Positions 59,171-64,000 of a stretch of DNA of 64,000 nt are shown piece by piece. The stretch covers positions 62,001 to 126,000 of the forward strand of contig NZ_JAUASX010000009.1 in assembly GCF_030345715.1 (NCBI RefSeq), read 5' to 3'. The DNA comes from Solimonas sp. SE-A11. Lineage in GTDB: Bacteria; Pseudomonadota; Gammaproteobacteria; Nevskiales; Nevskiaceae. How positions within the stretch are numbered: the first letter of the stretch is position 1; each line of letters starts with the position of its first letter. Made by a program: the position numbers and the translations under genes. The notes under the pieces are model-generated. The model did no database searches. It saw nothing but the letters and a program-made list of their open reading frames with translations, and was not told the DNA's origin.

Positions 59171-60010
59171 ATGTCTAGCATCACCATGCGCCAGCTGCTG
59201 GAGGCCGGCGTTCATTTCGGCCACCGTACCCGTTACTGGAACCCGAAAATGGACGAGTTCATTTTCGGCGAGCGTAGCCGCATCCACATCATCAATCTCG
59301 AGCAGACCCTGCCGCTGCTCAAGGACGCCTGCAACTTCGCCGGCAAGCTGGCCGCCAACGGTGGCCGCATCCTGTTCGTCGGCACCAAGCGCGCTGCCCG
59401 CGAGGCCATCGAGGAAGAGGCCAAGCGCTGCGGCATGCCGTTCGTCTCCCAGCGCTGGCTGGGCGGCACGCTGACCAACTTCAAGACCGTCAAGGCCTCC
59501 ATCAAGCGCCTGGTCGAGATGGAAAAGTCCGTCGAGGACGGCACCATCAACCGCCTGACCAAGAAGGAGCAGCTGACCTTCCAGCGCGAGCTCGAGAAGC
59601 TGCGCAAGTCGCTGGGCGGCATCAAGGAAATGCCGACCCTGCCGGACGGCCTGTTCATCATCGACACCGGCTACGAGAAGAACGCCGTGGCCGAAGCCCG
59701 CAAGCTCGGCATTCCGGTCATCGCCGTGGTCGACACCAACAATGACCCCTCGGGCATCGAGTGCGTGATCCCGGGCAACGACGACGCCACTCGCGCCATC
59801 CGCGTCTACACCCAGTGCGTGGCCGAAGCCATCATCGAGGCCCGCGGCGCCAACCCGATCCCGTTCCGCGAAGCCCCGCCGGAAGTGACCGAAGATCGTT
59901 CGGCCCCGAAGAAGCCGCGTGGCCCGCGCAAGCCCGGCTCCGGCGACCGTGACGGCGGCCGTGGCCGTGGCGGCCGTGGCCGTGGCGGCGCGACCCAGGC
60001 CGGCGAGTAA
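59171..60010 (+). CDS. rpsB: 30S ribosomal protein S2
   Basis: A 279-residue protein; E. coli S2 has 241. The core is canonical: [59 protein letters not shown] and [14 protein letters not shown]. The extra tail (from about 235) is basic and RG-rich ([12 protein letters not shown]). ATG at 59171 follows aaggaga. First gene of the S2-EF-Ts unit; the tail probably binds RNA, by inference. Confidence 0.97.
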   Translation: MSSITMRQLLEAGVHFGHRTRYWNPKMDEFIFGERSRIHIINLEQTLPLLKDACNFAGKLAANGGRILFVGTKRAAREAIEEEAKRCGMPFVSQRWLGGTLTNFKTVKASIKRLVEMEKSVEDGTINRLTKKEQLTFQRELEKLRKSLGGIKEMPTLPDGLFIIDTGYEKNAVAEARKLGIPVIAVVDTNNDPSGIECVIPGNDDATRAIRVYTQCVAEAIIEARGANPIPFREAPPEVTEDRSAPKKPRGPRKPGSGDRDGGRGRGGRGRGGATQAGE

Positions 60011-60037
60011 GCCGTAGACCCCCTCAAGAGACCACCC

Positions 60038-61087
60038 ATGACGCAGATTACTGCTGCCCAGGTCAAGGAACTGCGCGAGCGCACCGGCGCCGGCATGTCC
60101 GATTGCAAGAAGGCCCTGGAAGCCACCGAGGGCAACATCGACGCCGCCGCCGAGAAGCTGCGCCTCGATGGCGCCGCCAAGGCTGACAAGAAGGCCGCCC
60201 GCACCGCCGCCGAGGGCGTCATCGCCCTGGCCAAGTCGGACGACACCGTGGTCCTGCTCGAGCTGAACAGCGAGACCGACTTCGTGGCCAAGGGCGAGGA
60301 CTTCCGCGCCCTGGCCCGCGAGGCCGCCGAGCTGGTGCTCAAGCACCGCCCGGCCGACGTCGAAGCCCTCGGCCAGCTGTCGGCCGGCGGCGAGACCGTC
60401 GACCAGAAGCGCCGTGGTCTGATCGCCAAGATCGGCGAGAACATCACGCTGCGCCGCTTCGAGATCGTCTCCAAGGCCGGTGCCGACCTCGTCACCTACG
60501 TGCACCCGGGTGACAAGATCGCCGTGGCCCTGGCCCTGGACAAGGGCGAGGCCGAGCTGGCCAAGGACCTGGCGATGCACACCGCCGCCATGGCCCCGCG
60601 CTACCTGAGCGCCAGCGAGATCCCGGCCGAGGTGATCGAGGCCGAGCGCAAGGTGATCGACGCCACCGTCGCCCAGGAGCAGATCGACGCCAAGGCCGAT
60701 GCCGAGAAGTACGGCGCCGCGCTGAAGGAAATGGACGGCGAGAAGCAGAATGGGCACTACGCCGGCCTGTCCGACGAGGACAAGAAGGCCTGGGACGACG
60801 AGTACGCGGCGGTCAAGAAGAAGTTCGGCGGCGGCTTCAAGCCCAAGCCGGCCGAGATCCTGGCCAAGATGGTCGATGGCAAGGTCGCCAAGTTCAAGGC
60901 CGAGCTGACCCTGCTGGGCCAGCCGTTCGTCAAGGCGCCCAACGGCGAGTCGGTCGAGAAGATCCTGGCCGACAAGAAGGCTGCCGTGGCCCGCTTCGTC
61001 CGCTACGCCGTAGGCGAGGGCATCGAGAAGAAGAAGGAAGACTTCGCCGCCGAAGTCGCCGCGACCCAGGCCAGCCTCACCGCCTGA
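60038..61087 (+). CDS. tsf: Translation elongation factor EF-Ts with a long insertion
   Basis: A 349-residue GDP/GTP exchange factor for EF-Tu. The N-terminal domain (VKELRERTGAGMSDCKKAL), core (ELNSETDFVAKGEDF) and end (GQPFVKAPNGESV, EGIEKKKEDFAAEV) are normal. Typical EF-Ts has about 285-295 residues; here about 50 extra residues, rich in Asp, Glu, Lys and Gly, lie near 220-268 in the C-terminal dimerisation/coiled-coil area. The reading frame is intact. Co-transcribed with rpsB and ended by a terminator. Confidence 0.97.
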   Translation: MTQITAAQVKELRERTGAGMSDCKKALEATEGNIDAAAEKLRLDGAAKADKKAARTAAEGVIALAKSDDTVVLLELNSETDFVAKGEDFRALAREAAELVLKHRPADVEALGQLSAGGETVDQKRRGLIAKIGENITLRRFEIVSKAGADLVTYVHPGDKIAVALALDKGEAELAKDLAMHTAAMAPRYLSASEIPAEVIEAERKVIDATVAQEQIDAKADAEKYGAALKEMDGEKQNGHYAGLSDEDKKAWDDEYAAVKKKFGGGFKPKPAEILAKMVDGKVAKFKAELTLLGQPFVKAPNGESVEKILADKKAAVARFVRYAVGEGIEKKKEDFAAEVAATQASLTA

Positions 61088-61117
61088 TTTGCGCTAAAAT
61101 CGGTAACAGTTGTGAAC

Positions 61118-61145
61118 GAGACCCCGGCAACGGGGTCTCTTTTTA
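61118..61145 (+). terminator. Terminator after tsf
   Basis: A 9-bp stem (gagaccccg, 61118-61126, with 61131-61139) closed by GCAA and followed by ttttta. It separates the rpsB-tsf unit from pyrH. Confidence 0.95.
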
Positions 61146-61182
61146 TATAAAATCAGTAAAATCCGACAGATAGAGCCTGCCC

Positions 61183-61908
61183 ATGTCCGCTCAGCCCGCG
61201 TACAAGAGAATCTTGCTGAAACTGTCTGGCGAAGCCCTGATGGGCGAACTGGGTTTCGGCATCGCCCCCCCGGTAACCGCCTTCCTGGCCAATGAAATCA
61301 AGGCCGTGGTCGAGGCCGGGGTGCAGGTGGCCCTGGTCGTCGGCGGCGGCAACATCTTCCGCGGCGAGCCCCTGGCGAAGGCCGGCATGGATCGCATCAC
61401 GGGCGACCAGATGGGCATGTTGGCCACGGTGATCAACGCCCTGGCCCTGCAGGACGCCATCGAGCGCACCACTGGCCTGCAGGCGCGCGTGCAATCTGCC
61501 ATCCGCATCAACGAGGTCTGCGAGGACTTCATCCGCCGCAAGGCCATGCGCCACCTGGAAAAGGGCCGCGTCGTGGTGTTTGCCGCAGGCACCGGCAATC
61601 CCTTCTTCACCACCGACTCCGCCGCCGCCCTACGCGCCGTCGAGATCGGCGCGGACCTGCTGCTGAAGGCCACCAAGGTCGATGGCATCTACACCGCCGA
61701 CCCCAAGAAGGACCCGTCGGCCAAGAAGTACGACACAGTAACCTATGAAGAGGCCCTGAACCGCCGCCTGGGTGTGATGGATCAGACCGCCATGGTGCTG
61801 TGCCGCGACAACAAGATGAAACTCTGCGTCTACGACATGGACCGTCCCGGTGCGCTGATGAATATCGTCATGGGCGACCGCAGCATCGGCACCTACGTCG
61901 ACGCCTGA
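61183..61908 (+). CDS. pyrH: UMP kinase
   Basis: A 241-residue hexameric kinase of pyrimidine synthesis (UMP to UDP). Blocks: [13 protein letters not shown] (phosphate-binding), [45 protein letters not shown] and the AT-rich-binding [14 protein letters not shown] segment. It has its own start region after the terminator and leads into frr. Confidence 0.97.
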   Translation: MSAQPAYKRILLKLSGEALMGELGFGIAPPVTAFLANEIKAVVEAGVQVALVVGGGNIFRGEPLAKAGMDRITGDQMGMLATVINALALQDAIERTTGLQARVQSAIRINEVCEDFIRRKAMRHLEKGRVVVFAAGTGNPFFTTDSAAALRAVEIGADLLLKATKVDGIYTADPKKDPSAKKYDTVTYEEALNRRLGVMDQTAMVLCRDNKMKLCVYDMDRPGALMNIVMGDRSIGTYVDA

Positions 61909-61937
61909 AACCAGACAAAGAAACCCGGGAGACCGCG

Positions 61938-62495
61938 ATGACCACCGAAATCAAGAACGACGCCAGCCAGCGCATGCAGAAGTGCCTGGACACGCTGAAG
62001 ACCGAACTGGCCAAGCTGCGCACCGGCCGCGCCAGTGCCGCGATCCTCGACCATGTCCGCGTCGACTACTACGGTTCCCCGGTGCCGCTCTCGCAGGTCG
62101 CCAGCGTGGTGGTGGAAGACGCCCGCACGATCACCATCACGCCCTGGGAGAAGCCCATGGTCGCGGCGATCGAGAAGGCGATCATGACCTCGGACCTGGG
62201 CCTGAACCCGAACACCGCCGGCCAGACCATCCGCATCAACATGCCGCCCCTGACCGAGGAGCGCCGCCGCGATCTGGCCAAGGTGGTGAAGACCGAGGCC
62301 GAGGGCGCCAAGGTGGCGATCCGCAACGTGCGCCGCGACGCCAACCAGGCGATCAAGGACCAGGAAAAGGCCAAGAAGATCACCGCCGACGACGTCAAGC
62401 GCGGCGAGACCGAGATCCAGAAGCTGACCGACCAGTTCGTCGCCAAGGTCGACGAAGCGGGCGCCGCCAAGGAAAAGGAACTGATGTCGATGTAA
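61938..62495 (+). CDS. frr: Ribosome recycling factor
   Basis: A 185-residue factor that with EF-G splits post-termination ribosomes. The sequence is canonical: LAKLRTGRASAAILDHVRVDYYG, then TITPWEKPMVAAIEKAI, PPLTEERRRDL and a long helical end. ATG at 61938 after cgggaga; 29 bases after pyrH and 35 bases before uppS. Confidence 0.97.
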   Translation: MTTEIKNDASQRMQKCLDTLKTELAKLRTGRASAAILDHVRVDYYGSPVPLSQVASVVVEDARTITITPWEKPMVAAIEKAIMTSDLGLNPNTAGQTIRINMPPLTEERRRDLAKVVKTEAEGAKVAIRNVRRDANQAIKDQEKAKKITADDVKRGETEIQKLTDQFVAKVDEAGAAKEKELMSM

Positions 62496-62530
62496 TCCGG
62501 TCTTCCGGATTGCCTGACTTCCCCGGTTCC

Positions 62531-63250
62531 ATGACTCGAGACGCCCCCCCGTTGCCGCAGGAGCCCTTGCCCCGGCATGTCGCCATCGTCATGGACGGCA
62601 ATGGGCGCTGGGCGCAGCAGCGCGGACAGCCGCGTGCCATGGGGCACCGCGCCGGAGTCAAGGTGGTGCGTCGCATCCTGCGCGCCGCCCACATCTCAGG
62701 CGTCGAGGCGCTGACCTTGTTCGCGTTCTCCCAGGAGAACTGGAAGCGGCCGGAACTCGAGGTGAAGCTGCTGCTGCAGCTGTTCGTGCGCACCCTGGGA
62801 CGCGAGCTCGATGCCATGCATCGCAACGGTGTGCGCATCCGCTTCATCGGCGACCGCGGCAGCTTCCCTGAGCTGCTGCAGGGGGAGATGCGGCGGGCCG
62901 AGGCCCTCACCGCCGCCAACACCGGCGTGAAGCTGTCGATCGCGGTGGGCTACGGCGGGCAGTGGGACATCGTGCAGGCCGCCCAGGCCTTGGCGGCAGC
63001 CGGCGAGCCGATCACCGCCGAGGGCATCGAGGCGCGGCTGCAGACCGCCGGCCTGCCCGAGCCGGACCTGATGATCCGTACCGGCGGCGAGCAGCGCATC
63101 AGCAATTTCCTGCTGTGGCAGCTGGCCTATACCGAGCTGTATTTCAGCGATGTGCTGTGGCCGGATTTCGGCGAGGCCGAGTTCCGGCAGGCGCTGGACT
63201 GGTATGCCGGGCGCGAGCGCCGTTTCGGACGCGTGCCGGAGTCCGCCTGA
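62531..63250 (+). CDS. uppS: Undecaprenyl diphosphate synthase
   Basis: A 239-residue cis-prenyltransferase making the lipid carrier for peptidoglycan. HVAIVMDGNGRWA (catalytic Asp), GHRAGVKVVR, LFAFSQENWKRP, and the C-terminal RTGGEQRISNFLLWQ and SDVLWPDF are all present. ATG at 62531 is supported by family alignment; the frame is open through frr but that part is a shadow. Confidence 0.97.
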   Translation: MTRDAPPLPQEPLPRHVAIVMDGNGRWAQQRGQPRAMGHRAGVKVVRRILRAAHISGVEALTLFAFSQENWKRPELEVKLLLQLFVRTLGRELDAMHRNGVRIRFIGDRGSFPELLQGEMRRAEALTAANTGVKLSIAVGYGGQWDIVQAAQALAAAGEPITAEGIEARLQTAGLPEPDLMIRTGGEQRISNFLLWQLAYTELYFSDVLWPDFGEAEFRQALDWYAGRERRFGRVPESA

Positions 63251-63338
63251 ACCGTAGTAGTTTCCTGTCTTAAGTGACAAACTGCGGCATCGCGCCGCGC
63301 GCCCACCTTATTCCCGACGCCCCCGAACACCGCCCGCC

Positions 63339-64000
63339 ATGCTCGCCCAGCGCGTCGCCACTGCTCTCGTCCTGCTGCCGCTGCTGCTGGCGCTGGTCTG
63401 GTACGCACCCACATCCGGTCTTTATGGCGTGCTGGCCCTGGTAGGCCTGCTGATGGCCTGGGAGTGGACGGGCCTGATGGGCTGGGCGGCCAAGGCCCGG
63501 CGCTGGGCCTATACCGTGGTCTGCGGCCTGCTGCTGGCCCTGGCCTGGCTGGTACCGGGACGTGACGCCCTGCTGCCCTGGCTGCTGGCCGCGGCGGTGC
63601 TCTGGTGGATCTACGCGGTCAGCCTGTTCCGCGGGTTCCCAGGCAACCTCGGCAAGCAGCAGACCTCCGGCCTGCCGATGGCCCTGCTGGGCCTGCTGCT
63701 GACCGTTTCTACCCTGCTGTCGCTGGCCTATCTGCACGGCCTGCCGGGGGGCGTATGGAAGCTGGGCTACTCGCTGTTCATCGTGTTCATCGCGGATACC
63801 GGCGCCTATTTCGCCGGCCGGGCTTTCGGCAGGCACAAGCTGGCACCGAACATCTCTCCCGGCAAGACCGTGGAGGGCGCCGCGGGCGGCCTGCTGGCGA
63901 CCGCGGTCTGGGCGCTGACGGCAGGTGTGCATGTCTTCAAGGCCGAGGGCGCCCAGGTCGCGCTGCTGCTCGGACTGACCCTGGTGGTCGCCGTTGCCTC
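63339..64000 (+). CDS. cdsA: Phosphatidate cytidylyltransferase, 3' end outside window
   Basis: At least 220 residues of the integral-membrane enzyme that makes CDP-diacylglycerol. MLAQRVATALVLLPLLLALV opens the first span; several further hydrophobic spans follow, and FIVFIADTGAYFAGRAFGRHK with SPGKTVEG is the family signature. The frame runs off the right edge with no stop; about 270 residues are expected. Gap 63251-63338 holds nothing notable. Confidence 0.95.
   Translation, partial: MLAQRVATALVLLPLLLALVWYAPTSGLYGVLALVGLLMAWEWTGLMGWAAKARRWAYTVVCGLLLALAWLVPGRDALLPWLLAAAVLWWIYAVSLFRGFPGNLGKQQTSGLPMALLGLLLTVSTLLSLAYLHGLPGGVWKLGYSLFIVFIADTGAYFAGRAFGRHKLAPNISPGKTVEGAAGGLLATAVWALTAGVHVFKAEGAQVALLLGLTLVVAVA

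Noticed and set aside
59147-60757. 536-codon antisense frame over rpsB and tsf
   Set aside because: It covers two unmistakable translation genes and has only low-complexity Gly/Ala/Leu sequence.

Overview
The window joins two kinds of DNA. From the left edge to about base 45,270 lies one end of a large integrative and conjugative element (ICE). From the tRNA-Thr gene at 45,271 to the right edge lies ordinary, very GC-rich proteobacterial chromosome. The chromosomal order (fba, yheT, dapE, dapD, glnD, map, rpsB, tsf, pyrH, frr, uppS, cdsA) is typical of Gammaproteobacteria. The host is probably near the Xanthomonadales/Nevskiales, but that is inference; no rRNA is present to settle it.

ICE, left to right. 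Bases 1-1,654 carry the end of a TcmP-type gene and a small Cys-rich protein. Bases 1,993-20,322 are one long transfer operon encoding an F-type (MPF-F) type IV secretion system: lytic transglycosylase, OmpA-like lipoprotein, two tandem pilins, TraL, E, K, B, V, C, TrbI, an S26 peptidase, TraW, TraU, TrbC, TraN, thioredoxin-like TraF, a 47-residue membrane peptide, TraH and TraG. Most of these genes overlap or nearly touch. Bases 20,319-24,400 hold small accessory genes: a FitA/FitB-like toxin-antitoxin pair with an odd toxin tail, a second candidate pair of MazF/PemK type, and a NYN-domain protein behind a structured leader. Bases 24,397-28,156 hold a predicted PD-(D/E)XK nuclease translationally coupled to a Cre-like tyrosine recombinase, divergent from a plasmid-type KfrA gene.

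Bases 28,174-37,540 are a cargo hot spot, visibly more AT-rich in its middle. It contains a DUF1513 protein, a secreted RHS-repeat protein with a possible immunity partner, two paralogous membrane zinc-ribbon proteins, a dnaE2 (imuC) fragment, an orphan toxin-tail/immunity cassette flanked by 112-bp direct repeats, and a decayed thermonuclease gene. The direct repeats are the 3' end of that nuclease gene. Bases 37,802-42,753 return to conjugation: a MOB-H relaxase (TraI), the coupling protein TraD and a DUF4400 membrane protein. A XerC/D-type integrase at 44,039 and a set of hairpins lead up to tRNA-Thr(CGT), the likely insertion site. The other end of the element is outside the window.

The transfer genes form a complete logic: TraI would nick and pilot DNA, TraD would feed it to the TraC-powered channel, and TraA/TraF/TrbC/TraW/TraU/TraN/TraH/TraG would build the pilus and stabilise mating pairs. 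No replication or partition genes and no oriT were recognised.

Chromosome. A three-gene two-component operon (two paralogous sensor kinases and one LuxR-type regulator, each junction overlapping) faces the ICE. It is followed by tRNA-Ser(TGA) with a tandem repeat array that copies the tRNA 3' end, then the housekeeping genes. EF-Ts carries an unusual insertion of about 50 residues, ribosomal protein S2 has an RG-rich tail, and cdsA is cut by the right edge.
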